Origin: Chlamydoabsidia padenii
Taxonomy: Eukaryota > Mucoromycota > Mucoromycetes > Mucorales > Cunninghamellaceae
Reading direction: 5' to 3'
NCBI GenBank assembly: GCA_025330725.1
Contig: JAIWND010000005.1
Location: 1 to 64,000, forward strand
DNA: 64,000 nt
Below, piece after piece: positions 1 through 11,031 of the stretch (its first letter is position 1; each line of letters opens with the position of its first letter). A model generated the notes under the pieces. The model did not search any database. It was given only the letters and a program-made list of their open reading frames with translations, and was not told the origin of the DNA. The translations under genes were made by a program, and so were the position numbers.

Positions 1-7
1 GAAATAG

Positions 8-2074
8 GAAACTCAACAGGAATTCTCTGCTAGTCATCCACTATTTGCTCAACTATTCCATGTGGTTACACAATGGTCAACTACACCCACTTTGGATGAT
101 TACGATCGCACGTCTCGATCGGATGAATTTAATGCCGCTGAACGACGGTTCCACGAAGCTACCTCGTCTCTTATGGAAACCTTGAATCTGGAATCTGCGT
201 CTGAGCTGGGTCTCATGTACGAATCTGTCCTCAAAACTCACACCATTAGTCAACCTAGTTTATTCAAACAACAACGTGTGGCTGCCAAACAACAAATACA
301 GGGTATAAAGAAAGTCTTCAGATCCAATCACATCGACAACACCACCTCTCAATATGACGATGCTTATGCATTATCCGATACAACACCACCTAATCCAACG
401 GAAACCGTCGATGATGTCTGGGGACGCAACTCACAACAAAACATGTCTACAACATCATTTGATCATGCCAGCACAATGGAGTCTATCACTATTAATGGGA
501 AAAAGGATATATCATCATCGGCAATGTATCTCGATTACCAGGAACAACAATCCTCGGCACATCAAAACAATACTCGTGATTCGTCTGCTACCGATAATGA
601 AGAAGAACGACACATTGTACTTGTGCGCCAACTTGATACTGACAAGGATAGACATCGATTTATGACTCAAGGCTACCGATTCGCTGACACTGCCTTTATC
701 GCAAATACCATGTCCAGCAAATTGTGTGTTCCAAACGATTACTTATTGGGCCACTTTCGTGACATGCATTTACTGGCGAAAAGCTCCACTTCTCTAGAAG
801 GTCCTGCTTCTCCTCGGGTGATGGTTGGTTTACTCGGTCTTATTGATGAAGGGCAAGCTTATAATGGCGCGCAAATGGTGGTGGACAAACACAGTCGTTA
901 TGGATTCCCTCTTGTGGATCTGATATACAACGATACGGGCGAACCTTTGCGACACCTCTTGCCGGAAGAAAAACAATGCTTGTATGATATCTTTGATAAT
1001 GAACCTTTGAATCATATGACCGACATGGACAAATACATCGATCTTCAACCACGTCCCAGCTTGGTTATGGGTCCATCTTCGACAAACACGCTTCAAACTT
1101 TAAACGCCTCTACCATTGACTCTGCTGGGTATACCAGTACTTCGACCACTATCAAAACAAGCTCATCTATAACGAACCCTAATGACGACCTAATCAGCAT
1201 GAACCATTATCACCTAAAACAAGAACAACATACTCAGAACTTTTCTTCTACGGTCTCACCCTCATCATCTCAACACACAACAGTCTCTAATACCAACAAA
1301 GTCTCAATTGTAACTCAACGCTTTGCAAAAGCAATGGAAATGGCCAGCAAAAAACTAGTAAACGCCATTGGCGCAAATGGATTGCATCTGGGATTATCCG
1401 GCGCCACTTTACAAGCAGAAGTACTGGACCTTCCCTCTTTTGCACTCACCACTGGACCCTGCACATTGATATTGTTTCGGATATGTTTGCGTACTCGGGG
1501 ACTTGTGGCGGCGATTCAACAACATGCATCAACCGAGCCGATCCGCTGCATCCCGTGTCCTCTTGGATTATCATTGGCCCATGCTATCACTCAACGTGCT
1601 GTGGATCAATATCAAAAAACAACAATGGCACAATCTAGCTGGGCGGATGAATTGAAACAACAAATTCTTTATGGTAACTTTGCCCCTCTTTCGACACCAA
1701 CCTACTATTACAAGCAGCAAAACGGAGATGATCAACTGGGAACAAACGATTATCACAGCAGTAACAACAACAACAATAACATGTATCATAACCATAGTGG
1801 CGGAGCAAGCAGTAATGACAACAGTGGTACCAACTCTAAACACAGCAGTATACGCTTGGATATGATGACCTCTTTACCACCTCCACCTCGGGTCAAACGA
1901 ATCCGACAGCCTGTATCCGTGGATGTGTCTGAAAAACAACCATCAGCTTTCACCACCAACAAGTACCTATCTCTGAACGAAATGGAATCTAGTTTAGTTA
2001 TCTTACCGGCAAAAGATCGATTTATGTGGTGGGATCAAGTGATTGTCGAATGCATGCATTCCAACTCATCTTGA
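8..2074 (+). CDS. 3' end of a large unknown protein
   Basis: One long open exon runs to a TGA at 2072-2074. The window opens with what looks like an intron 3' end (AAATAG at 2-7), and the frame is open from base 8 with no ATG near the left edge, so the 5' part lies outside the window. About 688 residues are visible. Ordered stretches (about residues 220-360 and 450-570, with segments such as RHIVLVRQLD, VMVGLLGLIDEG and GLHLGLSGATLQAEVLDLP) are separated by Ser/Thr/Asn/Gln-rich low-complexity linkers, including an Asn run. I see no domain I recognise. The linker-rich build suggests a regulatory or scaffold protein, but this is inference only. An AATAAA lies 157 bp after the stop. Confidence 0.7.
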   Translation, partial: ETQQEFSASHPLFAQLFHVVTQWSTTPTLDDYDRTSRSDEFNAAERRFHEATSSLMETLNLESASELGLMYESVLKTHTISQPSLFKQQRVAAKQQIQGIKKVFRSNHIDNTTSQYDDAYALSDTTPPNPTETVDDVWGRNSQQNMSTTSFDHASTMESITINGKKDISSSAMYLDYQEQQSSAHQNNTRDSSATDNEEERHIVLVRQLDTDKDRHRFMTQGYRFADTAFIANTMSSKLCVPNDYLLGHFRDMHLLAKSSTSLEGPASPRVMVGLLGLIDEGQAYNGAQMVVDKHSRYGFPLVDLIYNDTGEPLRHLLPEEKQCLYDIFDNEPLNHMTDMDKYIDLQPRPSLVMGPSSTNTLQTLNASTIDSAGYTSTSTTIKTSSSITNPNDDLISMNHYHLKQEQHTQNFSSTVSPSSSQHTTVSNTNKVSIVTQRFAKAMEMASKKLVNAIGANGLHLGLSGATLQAEVLDLPSFALTTGPCTLILFRICLRTRGLVAAIQQHASTEPIRCIPCPLGLSLAHAITQRAVDQYQKTTMAQSSWADELKQQILYGNFAPLSTPTYYYKQQNGDDQLGTNDYHSSNNNNNNMYHNHSGGASSNDNSGTNSKHSSIRLDMMTSLPPPPRVKRIRQPVSVDVSEKQPSAFTTNKYLSLNEMESSLVILPAKDRFMWWDQVIVECMHSNSS

Positions 2075-2230
2075 ACTCCCTTCCCTTATTATGTAGTATT
2101 AGACACTTTTTTTTTTTTATATTCTTCTTCTTCTTATAATCACTAGTTATAGCATTCATTTCCCTTACTCACACACTTAGCATTAACTCTCCCATCATTC
2201 TCCATACATCTCTTGTACTTTATTCATCGA

Positions 2231-2236
2231 AATAAA
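2231..2236 (+). terminator. Polyadenylation signal AATAAA
   Basis: A canonical AATAAA lies about 157 bp after the stop codon of the first gene. Confidence 0.5.
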
Positions 2237-2858
2237 AAACTTCATTTATGACACATTTTTAGGGATAATAATTCCGCGTCTAGGATTTATTCGGAGCATT
2301 GTGTGCTCAGAAGAGCATACGCCCGGACCATTGTATTGAGTAATGATGTGTCTTGTACCACCCTATTTATCGGAATTTGCCCGACTTTGTCAAATCTTGC
2401 AAAGCCAGAGGAAAAAAGCGGGTGATTCTCTTTTTGGTATATATTCAATTGCCGCAGAAGAGGCTGAACAACTCTGGATCTGGATCATCCTAATAAAGGC
2501 ACTGTGGCGTTCACATCCCATCTATAAGCTTTTTTTTTTGTCTTTCATCATCCCTCGATTTGGCTTGGAATAATACTTTATCGTCACAAACCAAAAAAAA
2601 TAAATAAAAAGTATCTATTTTGGGCTCCCATTTCATGAACGCCACTTGTATACTTTTTTGGGCTTGGTCAAGTGCGTTTGACACAGTGGAATACTCTGCC
2701 TATGCGGCGGGAAATGAAAAAGGGAAACGCTTATGCAAATTCAGATCCCGTCCAGGTACGGAATAGTGATCGTATTGAGTCTAAAAATAACCTGTCAGAC
2801 TCACTTTTTTTTTTCCCTATAACACAAACTCTCCAGTAATGATGAGGAGGGAAAAAAG

Positions 2859-2869
2859 TATATAAAAGG
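2859..2869 (+). promoter_or_regulatory. TATA box of the WWE gene
   Basis: TATATAAAAGG lies 85 bp upstream of the ATG at 2944 and is followed by a CT-rich stretch that resembles a fungal transcription start region. Confidence 0.65.
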
Positions 2870-2943
2870 TCACCTTTTTTCATCCTCCCCTCCCCGCTTT
2901 ACATTGATCTATTACTTTCTTCTTCTTCTTTACAATCAATACA

Positions 2944-3138
2944 ATGGTCTCTTGGATGTACTATGCTGGATCGAGATGGCACTCATTTGATGTCTCATCT
3001 CAAAAACAACTTGAAAAGATCTGGTTTTGTTCGGGTGAAGGCTGGATTAATGCTTCCATTGGTCAAGTCTATTATTGCTCTTTAGCCAATTCGTTATATT
3101 GTGGTGGACACTACTATGATATCCGACGATGCACATAG
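2944..3138 (+). CDS. Stand-alone WWE-domain protein, 64 aa
   Basis: Uninterrupted 64-codon frame from ATG 2944 to TAG, behind a good TATA box and CT-rich leader. The whole protein looks like one WWE domain: an N-terminal W-x-Y strand (residues 4-6), GSRWHSFD (10-17), the helix QKQLEKIW (20-27), then a strand pair ending in HYYDIRR near the C-terminus, where family members have a conserved Arg. WWE domains bind ADP-ribose units (iso-ADP-ribose in RNF146) and normally sit beside RING, HECT, DDHD or PARP domains; none is present here. Binding is therefore inferred, and the protein could act as a free poly-ADP-ribose reader or adaptor. No intron is needed. Confidence 0.65.
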   Translation: MVSWMYYAGSRWHSFDVSSQKQLEKIWFCSGEGWINASIGQVYYCSLANSLYCGGHYYDIRRCT

Positions 3139-3642
3139 AAAAGAAAAAAAAAAGTGTCAGATCTACATAATTTGGCATCATCTTCAATCCACAGTACATT
3201 TTTTACATATACATTGATCATCTTTATATATTATTTTATACCATCTTTTATGCGCATTGCACCCGTTTTGACATTTATGCTATTTACTATCCATTACATT
3301 TCTTTGTTTATTATGTTTATAGACTAATATATATATATATGCCCCCCTTTTTTTTATGTATCCCAATAAATCCACTTCATCTTGTCTCGACCTCCAGCCT
3401 ACAAATGCGTGTATATAATCAAACAATAGACAGTATGTGTAACGTGATACGTGGGGGAAAAGATCCTTTGTGACAATCATCAAAGTCTTCTTATATCGTA
3501 CGATGATAAGCAAAAACAAACAAGTGATCAAGACAAACAGATTTGTCGATCCTTTGTCATTAGCATATAAAGTAGTATTTCCCAACACATTTAAAAGATA
3601 CAACCCATACAGTATTTATTAGTTTTATTTAAACAGATGTCA
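3139..3642. other. Intergenic between convergent small genes
   Basis: AT-rich tail-to-tail spacer with T runs and TA repeats. The minus-strand frame over 3280-3603 has no start or splice context, and I see nothing else in it. Confidence 0.4.
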
Positions 3643-4281
3643 TCATAGTGTGCTAAGCATAAGAATGATATAATGGCTAGTATATCGCGGCATGAATTGA
3701 TTTAAAAGATCCGCCGCCCGTTTAATTTGAATTCCTGCCGAGCCCAGATTTAATCCAGTTCCATTAGGATGGTATCCACCTTTAACGTTAGCTTCACTGA
3801 CTAACTAATAAAAGTAAATCATGTTATCATCCTTGTCATTTTCCAGTATTTTGATATATGTTGGTTTGTTTCACATCCATGTATTGCATAATACCCACCA
3901 AATCTATGACTCAAGACATGAATTACAATAAGATCACATTTAGTGTCTGTTTTAGAGAAGAATGCTTTACCTGATAAAAAGACCACCCACATGGCAAGGA
4001 CTATTCCAGGCGTCGGATCATTGAGATTCACCAAATTTCCCAAAACTAGTCGTCTTTGTCAAGTATCCATTTTTTCATTGGTTTCTTTTGTTACGATCGA
4101 GCACAAAGGCCCAAGAAGGAAAGACACCTGTTCATTCCTAGACACAAAATATAAGCCGTGATCATTGTGAAAACTGCCATAATGGTGATTTTGTATCTTC
4201 GGAGATCACGGACGGAGGGAGTCAGTATGTTCTTTTTTTTTTTTTTGTCTTACCTACTATAATCATCCGCAATGAAGCCAT
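3643..4281 (-). CDS. Small spliced protein, 86 aa, unknown
   Basis: Minus-strand model with exons 4281-4254, 4045-3971 and 3800-3643 (28+75+158 nt). Both introns begin GTAAG/GTAAA and end in TAG, and the phases agree. The N-terminal third is hydrophobic (MASLRMIIVVLG, then PGIVLAMWVVFL at about residues 23-34), consistent with a signal anchor or one to two membrane segments. It is followed by a small Gly/Asn-rich stretch (GGYHPNGTGLNLGSAG) and an amphipathic tail. I do not recognise a family. A short protein built from three exons could be mis-modelled; the uninterrupted frame and good splice sites are the support. Confidence 0.45.
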
Positions 4282-5903
4282 TGTTTGACAATGTGAGATC
4301 ACCGTCTTCCACTGATCACAAGACTGTATCTATACATTGACTAAAACGAAAAAAAAAAAGAGATGGTAAATATATATATATTTTTTTATTCCTATCCATG
4401 TTTTTACACTATACACTTACTATTCCATTTGTCACCATCAGGTAGCCTGTCTGTTTGTTGTTCAAAGTGGGGCCTTTCTATACCTGGTAGTAAAAAAAAA
4501 AAAAAAGTGTTTCTGTTATTCCCTAGTCTGTTATCATTGATTGCAACTTGCCTTGTACCAAAATGCCAGTCCTTTCAAGATGGCAATCATCGTTTCACTT
4601 TGTTATTCCGTGTTGCTTGTGAGTATTGAGTTATTCTTTTTTCGTTTGAGTGCCATCTACAAAGGGATAGTAAAAGTCCCATTTCAAGAAGGTCACATCA
4701 TTAGTATTGACTTTTGTTTATATCAGTTTTGTTAAATTCGTTCCTACCAGTCTATATGAGTCGGGCGGGTTATTATGGAAGATGTGCAAGAAGGATTAAA
4801 ATAAAAGTGAAAGAAAGTGTGCAGTAAAAAAAAAAAAGTTCCCCCGAAAAGTCAACTTGTTTGGGTTTCAGGGTGTTTTTCAAATCCCGACAACGGAAGA
4901 TCTTTTCAAGGTACATTCTTTCCTTTCTCATTTGTGGTATCTAAACGACAATGTCCATCGCCATGTCTTTTGGTTTAGCTCGTTGACTGCCTTGTAAAAG
5001 CAATTCCTACTTGCAGTGTTGGTTTTCAATCCCAAGGCAGGGGGGGGAAAGGGAATAGAAGAGGGGTGAGTGCTCAACAAAACTTGAAATTTCTTTTTTC
5101 TTTTTTCATGCATGAATGTCATAGTGGATTTGAAAACATCAAGGAGTCATATGAAAGAATCAAATGTAAACTACGGATTTAAACTTGGATAGTAACAATA
5201 CAGAATTCTAACCCCGACATTCATGCAGGTCACCTTTTAATTTCATGCCCTTTTCTTTGCTTCCGAATCTCTGAATAATTTGTACACACATTAAAAAAGG
5301 AAGAGAGGGAAAAGGTTGGTCTTAAATACTGTATACATACGATTTCGACACACTACATTGTGCTACCATCATCAAGATTCAACACTTTCGGACAAAGTGA
5401 CTGATGAACACTAAGGGATACAGTGAGAAAATGAGCTTATAAAAAGGGATGTCTGGGTTCAAATACTTTGGAAAATAGTCAAAAAGAGGAGTATATCGGG
5501 ACTTTAATAACCAATGAGTTACTGGGACGGTTTCATTGTCATTGTAAGCGATCAATAGGAGTATCATAACAAGTGAAAAGTAGTGTATAACGCTTCAGTC
5601 GTTCACCGAAACATAGTCAATGAAGACAATTTCTTTTTCTTACACTTTTGTATGTGATCAGTTCTAGTTGGCCACCTGTCAAGACTTTAAAAGATAAAGT
5701 GGCGGGATTTAAAACACCTGACAAAAAAAAAAAAAAAAAGTCGCTTTCCTTTTTTTTTTTTCCTTCTCCGTCTTTTTCTTCCTCTTCCTCTTCTCTCAAC
5801 TGGGTAATCAACCGACAACTTGTTCCTTCACCCCTCATCTCCTTTAATTCTCCTACATTACCCTCCTTTTAAAACTTGTGATCTTATTGCCCCATCCATT
5901 AAT
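4282..5903. other. 1.6-kb intergenic region
   Basis: No convincing coding exon on either strand. It contains TTCAAATCCCGAC (4879-4891), two ATTCATGCA-type elements (5105-5116 and 5214-5225, the second directly after CCCGAC), GCGGGATTTAAA (5702-5713) and A/T homopolymers. The short frames around 5617-5872 simply translate purine or pyrimidine runs. Confidence 0.4.
5702..5713 (+). promoter_or_regulatory. Recurrent element GCGGGATTTAAA
   Basis: Copy of the window-wide GCGGGATTTGAA-type element, 190 bp upstream of the EXD2-like start codon. Confidence 0.45.
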
Positions 5904-6996
5904 ATGCCTGCGGAACGGAAACCTATTGTGATGCAAACAAAGAAAACCAACACGATCTATGAAAACTGGAAAGTGTATTCTCGTTTGGATAAATTGATGT
6001 TTAGGTGCAACGAGTAAGTATGAATAACAACTAACCTTTGCTTATACTCATTGTTTTAATATTCTATATGAATAGGAAGAAGGCAAAATGGTACCTGATA
6101 CGGGAACTAGCGAAACTTGCCCCTGACCATGGAGATCGGGCCATACAACTGACGTTTGAAACCAAGGGCAACGGACACAGTGAAGGGGATTACATGGTGG
6201 AAGATCGTACTAACACTTGCGTAGGGTGTAACTCTCAAGAACTGCTAACTATGCATCATGTAGGTAAGCACTTTACTATATATATATATTACGTAGACTA
6301 TAGAAGGATCTAAACTAACTCTTTTTGGGGACGTGGTGTAGTTCCAGATATGTATCGACGAGCCATGCCTCTTTGTATAAAATCCAAATCGGTAAGGAGA
6401 AGAAAAAAAAAAGCAAAACAAGGAGCAAGTGGAACTAACGTTTGATAGTATAGAGTCGCGATATACTCCTTCTTTGTAAACAATGTCATCATGTATACGA
6501 AGATAAAGCAACACAACTAAAAAAGGAATTGGCCAAGCAATATGATTGTCCATTGGAGGGAAAAGGATGGATTCATAATGTTGAAAATAGACAAGCTCGA
6601 AAAGCAGCTACAGCATTATTACGATCAGCAGCAAAAATACCTAAAGAACGTCTAGAAGAATTGGTGCAAGTGGTCAAGGCATATCAACAAACACACATGA
6701 CGCAGGTGGATGATGGTGGTGGCAACAATAATCAAGAGGATCATTTGGCTTGGCTGGCAGTGTTGGAAGAATGCAGTAAACTGGAGGATGTTTATCGTGG
6801 TCCCGACTTTATCGACCACGGGACTTTTGTGATCCGGCAAATTATGGCAATGGAGCATATCACCGACAATGGCAAGGAACGATGGCCTCATTTGGAACTA
6901 TTTATCAAGACTTGGAGACAACACTTTTTGGATCATGTCAAGCCCAACTACCTTAGTACACGCTGGACCGTCGATGGGGAAATATATAATCATTAG
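5904..6996 (+). CDS. EXD2-like HNH-type protein lacking the exonuclease domain
   Basis: Exons 5904-6013, 6076-6263, 6342-6391 and 6454-6996; 296 aa. The whole length resembles the C-terminal part of animal EXD2 (3'-5' exonuclease domain-containing protein 2): a KAKWYL segment, a zinc/HNH-like core with CVGC (about residues 81-84), HHVVP, YRR, SRDILLLC and QCHHVY, then ARKAATALL and the distal block WRQHFLDHVKP. The DEDD exonuclease domain that precedes this region in EXD2 is absent; the gene starts close to the HNH-like part, behind its own promoter element at 5702. Likely a nucleic-acid-associated metal-binding protein, possibly mitochondrial by analogy with EXD2; the activity is not shown. 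AATAAA at 7118. Confidence 0.8.
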
Positions 6997-7117
6997 TATA
7001 GATTTAGTGTAATGTATTTGATCCCCTATCTTAAAAAAAGGGGGGGGGGACAGTGGGTTGTATAATAATGGGGGGGGGATGATTTGACATGTTGGACGGT
7101 TTGGGGTGCGGTGTTTG

Positions 7118-7123
7118 AATAAA
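7118..7123 (+). terminator. Polyadenylation signal AATAAA
   Basis: AATAAA 122 bp after the stop of the EXD2-like gene and just ahead of the next leader. Confidence 0.45.
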
Positions 7124-7206
7124 ATCCTTTAAAAATAAAATTTGTCCTCTTTTTTTTTTTTAACCTTCTTCTTCCCTTTTTGTCATTTTATGTCCTCATT
7201 AACATT

Positions 7207-9081
7207 ATGATTCCAGATCACCCTATAACAAGACTTGTCGTTTATTTTGTAGCTCTATGTCAAACATCTCTTGCACCATGTGCCTTTGTTTACTTTATCT
7301 ATTATCTTTATGTCTCACATGTCCAAACTCCTTTACCTTACTTGATGACAGGTCAAGAGGATGGTGACCACTACTATCTCTTACCAACGACTATTCACTA
7401 TTGGCTTGCTACAGAAATGATGTTTTATATCTTTTTCCAAATCACTCGTAACCGTATGCAACAGATTGGTCCCAGTATCATCAACTCGCTCACTCGAAAG
7501 GAACGAAGAAGTTTGGTCTCACTCTGTATCTCCACTGTCGACTCTGTCCAAGAATGGTTACCTGGTTGGTTTACGAAAAAGGATGATAACTCTGTAATGC
7601 CTGAATTTGATGAAATTTACCGGGAAAATGTCATTGAATGGTAATGTTGCTTAAAAAAAAAAAAAAAAAAGAAGAGCCCTCTTCTCCTTTTATTCTCTCC
7701 TCCATAAGATGGTTACTTACCCCCTTTTCTTTTTTATACTTTTAAAACAGGTTATCATGGGCATTCTTTACAGCACCTTTGGAAGATGTCTTACAACATC
7801 CGGATCTTTTAAAGGAGGTCGAATGGATGACTAACGAAGTAGAATCTACTTTCCAAGTCAAGTTCCCCGTTGGTTACAATGAACACCTGCATTCCAAGCG
7901 CATCAACCTAGATCCTGTTAATGCCTATCATCGTCCTCTTGTCTTTTATATTGGTATTCAATTGATGACACTATTCTATGGAACGATGGTCTTACAATTT
8001 GGTTATGGTATGAAGAAATATGGTCCGGAAGCAGTCCATTCTAATCTACTCTGGAACCCGGTGGAATCTTCTTCTTATCCGCCCAAACGTCACCGACAAC
8101 AACAGCCACAACATCAACTAAACCACTATCATCAACCGACCAAGACCAACCAAGATAACGACGACGAAGAAGAAGAACGAATCTCTTATTGGTTCCGTGA
8201 TGGTGATCGCAACAAAACGCCTATTCTTTTTATTCATGGGATTGGTGCGGGACTGATGTGTTATGCGCCTTTTATTCATCAACTGGTCCAACTAGATGCT
8301 CCCATCTTTTGTATCGAACTCCCCTTTGTATCTATGCGATGTGTGGAGGACGTACCTACGATGGAGGAAATTGGTCTCGATATACAAGAAATGCTTCGTC
8401 GCCATGATTGTAGACATGCTGTCTTTGTTGGTCACTCTCTCGGGACCGCGGTTGCTTCCTGGACTTTGCAACACTTGCCTAAAACGGTGGCCGGTGTGGT
8501 ATTACTGGATCCCATATGCTTCATGTTACACTATAAGGATCTGTAAGTTACTCTAAAAAAGGAGGGATAGGACCCGGAGAATGAAATAGGGTAGAATTAA
8601 TCTGCTGTTGAAAATGACTAATGCTCTATTTCTTTCTTCCTTGTATTCTTTTTTTTTTTTTTTTTCTAGCTGCACCAACTTTGTCTACCGAACACCGCAA
8701 ACTGCCAGTGAATCAATTGTCAAATACTTTGCAGCAAGCGAACTTTATATATCCTACTACATCTCTCGACACTTTCATTGGTTCCAATGTGCCTTATTTG
8801 TCACACCCATCAATGACGAACGACGAAGAAAGAATGTTAAAAGGAACTCTAGGATTGGATCAACTGCGACTTTGGCAACTACCACCATGCCCCGTAACAC
8901 CAAGATCTATCTGTCTGAATGTGATAACATTGTCAATTCGCCTCAAATCTACTCTTACTTGTCAAAACAGGGTATGAATACTGAAATGATGACTGGTCTT
9001 GATCATGCTTCCTTTTTAATGCACCCTACTTGGCAAAAACACATCATCTCCACCATATCAGAATATATCCACTCCGACTAA
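7207..9081 (+). CDS. Alpha/beta-hydrolase, membrane-anchored
   Basis: Exons 7207-7640, 7751-8542 and 8670-9081; 545 aa. The start is ATG 7207; an ATG at 7190 is out of frame and stops at once. The N-terminal region has one or two membrane segments (about residues 6-35 and again near 235-260). A charged Gln/His/Asp-rich linker precedes the catalytic domain. The domain shows the oxyanion-type motif FIHGIGAG, the nucleophile elbow GHSLGT, a probable acidic residue in ECDNIVN and the catalytic His in GLDHASF. The insert ISRHFHWFQ is typical of a fungal AB-hydrolase group with a 'D-P-x-x-F' strand after the elbow. Substrate unknown; lipid or ester hydrolysis at a membrane is plausible. Confidence 0.85.
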
Positions 9082-9384
9082 TTGATTCCCCCCTCTACAC
9101 CTTTTGTATATACTACTAATATTTTACCTCTTTTAATCTTTATACATTGATCCATTCTTTATTCCTCCTTCTCCTCCATACATTATGTTGTTATTTGTGT
9201 AGATAGACATATTACTGGGTAATAAAGCCAAACAATATTTCATTTAATTAGATTAATAAATAATAAAAAGATGATTATACAAGAATGTGTGGTGATTGTA
9301 TACAGGGTTAAAAGATGGATGACTAGTGCTATGTGTAAACTATTCTAAATAAGGAGGGATGGCTATGTGTGTAATAACGTTTGA
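9082..9384. other. Convergent 3' spacer
   Basis: AT-rich spacer between the 3' ends of the hydrolase and JTB-like genes. Several AATAAA-like sequences occur on both strands (around 9222 and 9256) and nothing else is seen. Confidence 0.4.
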
Positions 9385-9766
9385 CTATGTTGAAGTGGAT
9401 GTCCCAATTCTTTCCGCCAATTGCTGATATTTGTCCCTTGTTAGTTTGCGTTGTCTCCAGATAAAGACCGTCAATGATAATGCCGCTATAATAAAGTTGA
9501 TGATCTATAATAGAGAGAGAGAGAGAGAAACTAGTTAACACCCTTACTTGTTAAAGCTTTTTTTTTTTTTTTTTTACCTCAAATTTTACGAGTCGCCAGT
9601 TTTCGATTTTCTTGACATAAGGACAAGCTCGATAGGTCGGTAGGCTAATCATATCGTCATCATGGTCGGAGGAGGTATCGTTCTTGTTGGTCATCCAGTT
9701 TGGATCATCCCATTCGCAATGTACTGGTTCTTTGTTGCCGTATTCCGCACAATAAGGTGCCGTTTT

Positions 9767-9821
<55 letters not shown>

Positions 9822-10189
9822 TTGAGTGAGCTACAAAGATCCCATGTTGTTTATAATGTGATTACCTTTTCAAGTGAATTACAGACGTCGCAATCCCCTC
9901 GTGAAGTGCAAGTGTAGGTGGGTTTTTCAACATTTTCATGAGAATGGGTATAATTGCCAAGTCGAGCTGGAAGATTACCAGTTTGTGGGAAAGGAGGTGC
10001 ACGTTTATCGAGCCATATTGCCAAGACAAAAGTCGTTAAACTATTTCATTATACTAAAGATTAGCGTCTTTTCATATAGGATCCATATTTCTTATTGGTT
10101 ATTATCTAATATCTTTTTTTTTTTTTTTTTTTTTTTTTTTACCTTGAGTAATATAATATAAAGAAGAGTAGAATCGTCAAGCTTTTCAT
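9385..10189 (-). CDS. JTB: JTB family transmembrane protein
   Basis: Exons 10189-10143, 10040-9866, 9766-9578 and 9504-9385; 176 aa. A hydrophobic signal peptide (about residues 1-24) leads into a Cys-rich lumenal domain with TCTSRGDCDVC, PYCAEYG, PVHCEW and the distal YRACP, then one membrane span (about 138-157, IINFIIAALSLTVFIW) and a basic cytoplasmic tail with RQRKLTRDK. This matches the jumping translocation breakpoint family: paired Cys motifs, 'CP/CR' before the helix, and RQR-x-LDR just inside the membrane. Animal JTB is linked to cytokinesis and mitochondria; the fungal role is unknown. Introns hold long A/T runs and a GA repeat. Confidence 0.8.
9770..9818. repeat. (GA)n microsatellite inside a JTB intron
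   Basis: About 24 GA units between two exons of the minus-strand JTB-like gene. On the coding strand it reads as a CT tract directly before the 3' splice site, so it doubles as the polypyrimidine tract. Confidence 0.9.
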
Positions 10190-10233
10190 CAAGTAAATAA
10201 AAGCAAAAGAGAAAGAAAAAATGGCAGGAGCCG

Positions 10234-10266
<33 letters not shown>

Positions 10267-10296
10267 TTCTTCTCATTTGGGACCCACCGACTCAAT

Positions 10297-10308
10297 GCGG
10301 GATTTCAA
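10297..10308 (+). promoter_or_regulatory. Recurrent element GCGGGATTTCAA
   Basis: Lies in the 196-bp gap between the divergent JTB-like and small mitochondrial-type genes. It is just upstream of a GTAAGT...ATAG pair at 10321-10384 that looks like a 5' UTR intron. Confidence 0.45.
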
Positions 10309-10385
10309 TTTTGTAAAAATGTAAGTTTCGAACGGACCTTGGTTTGTTTTTTCTCTTCTCTTTCACTTTCTTCTAACCATATAGA

Positions 10386-10709
10386 ATGCAACGAAAAAGT
10401 CTCTGGGGATCTTACAAGGCACTGACACCAAAAACAAGAATCTGGTTAGGTGTAGGTAAGTAATGGGATAAAAAAAACAAGGGTGGCTGGGTTAGTAATG
10501 ATTAGGATGGTCTTTTTAACTTTTTCTTTCTCTCTCTTGGGATTGATTGTCTGTGACGATTGATAGGTGGGATGGTATTCGCCACGGCGGGAATGTTACT
10601 CTCGGATTACATTGAAGAAAAACGACCGGCGACCGAGTTTGAAAAGGAACAATTGGAAATGATCTCACCAGTAACTGTAGTGGACCACCAACCAAGAACA
10701 CACAACTAG
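10386..10709 (+). CDS. Small single-span protein, probably mitochondrial, 70 aa
   Basis: Exons 10386-10455 and 10567-10709, with a likely 5' UTR intron at 10321-10384. The basic N-terminus (MQRKSLWGSYKALTPKTR) is followed by one hydrophobic helix (about residues 20-36) and an acidic/polar tail. The layout of 'W-x-x-Y-K-A-L-T-P-K-T-R, one helix, S-D' is like small inner-membrane proteins of fungal mitochondria, but I cannot name the family. An ATG at 10295 could extend the protein in frame through the upstream intron; I prefer the later ATG because the upstream stretch overlaps the promoter element. Confidence 0.6.
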
Positions 10710-11000
10710 TCCGGAACTACCCCTCCCCTATCCCCCCCCCTGATATAGTTATAGAGTAGACATAGATGATAACATATATTGACAAATAAACAAAATTTAA
10801 AGCATATCTTTTAAACTTATACACACAAACACCTTATTCTGTATGAAAGAAAAATAAAATTTACATTCCATCTTTTTGATTTATTTTGTATTTGACTGAC
10901 TAGAAAGGGTAAGGTATTCATTCCCTATATGATTTTATCGATTGTGGACCCTTATTTGAACATAAAAACTTCCTCCTCTTCCTTCTCCTCCACTCCAATT

Positions 11001-11031
<31 letters not shown>

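Larger units (their letters stand above)
2075..2943. other. Intergenic: 3' UTR and promoter of the WWE gene
   Basis: It holds a T-rich 3' flank with AATAAA, a TTCAGATCCCG copy of the recurrent promoter element (2740-2750), a TATA box (2859-2869) and a pyrimidine-rich leader just before the next ATG. The short open frame at 2343-2573 has no supporting signals. Confidence 0.5.

Noticed and set aside
2343..2573. 76-codon frame after the first gene
   Set aside because: No TATA or leader, sits in a 3' flank, and ends in a poly-T-derived Phe run.
5617..5872. Overlapping frames on both strands rich in Lys/Glu or Phe/Ser
   Set aside because: They translate homopolymer and CT/GA stretches in the promoter of the EXD2-like gene.
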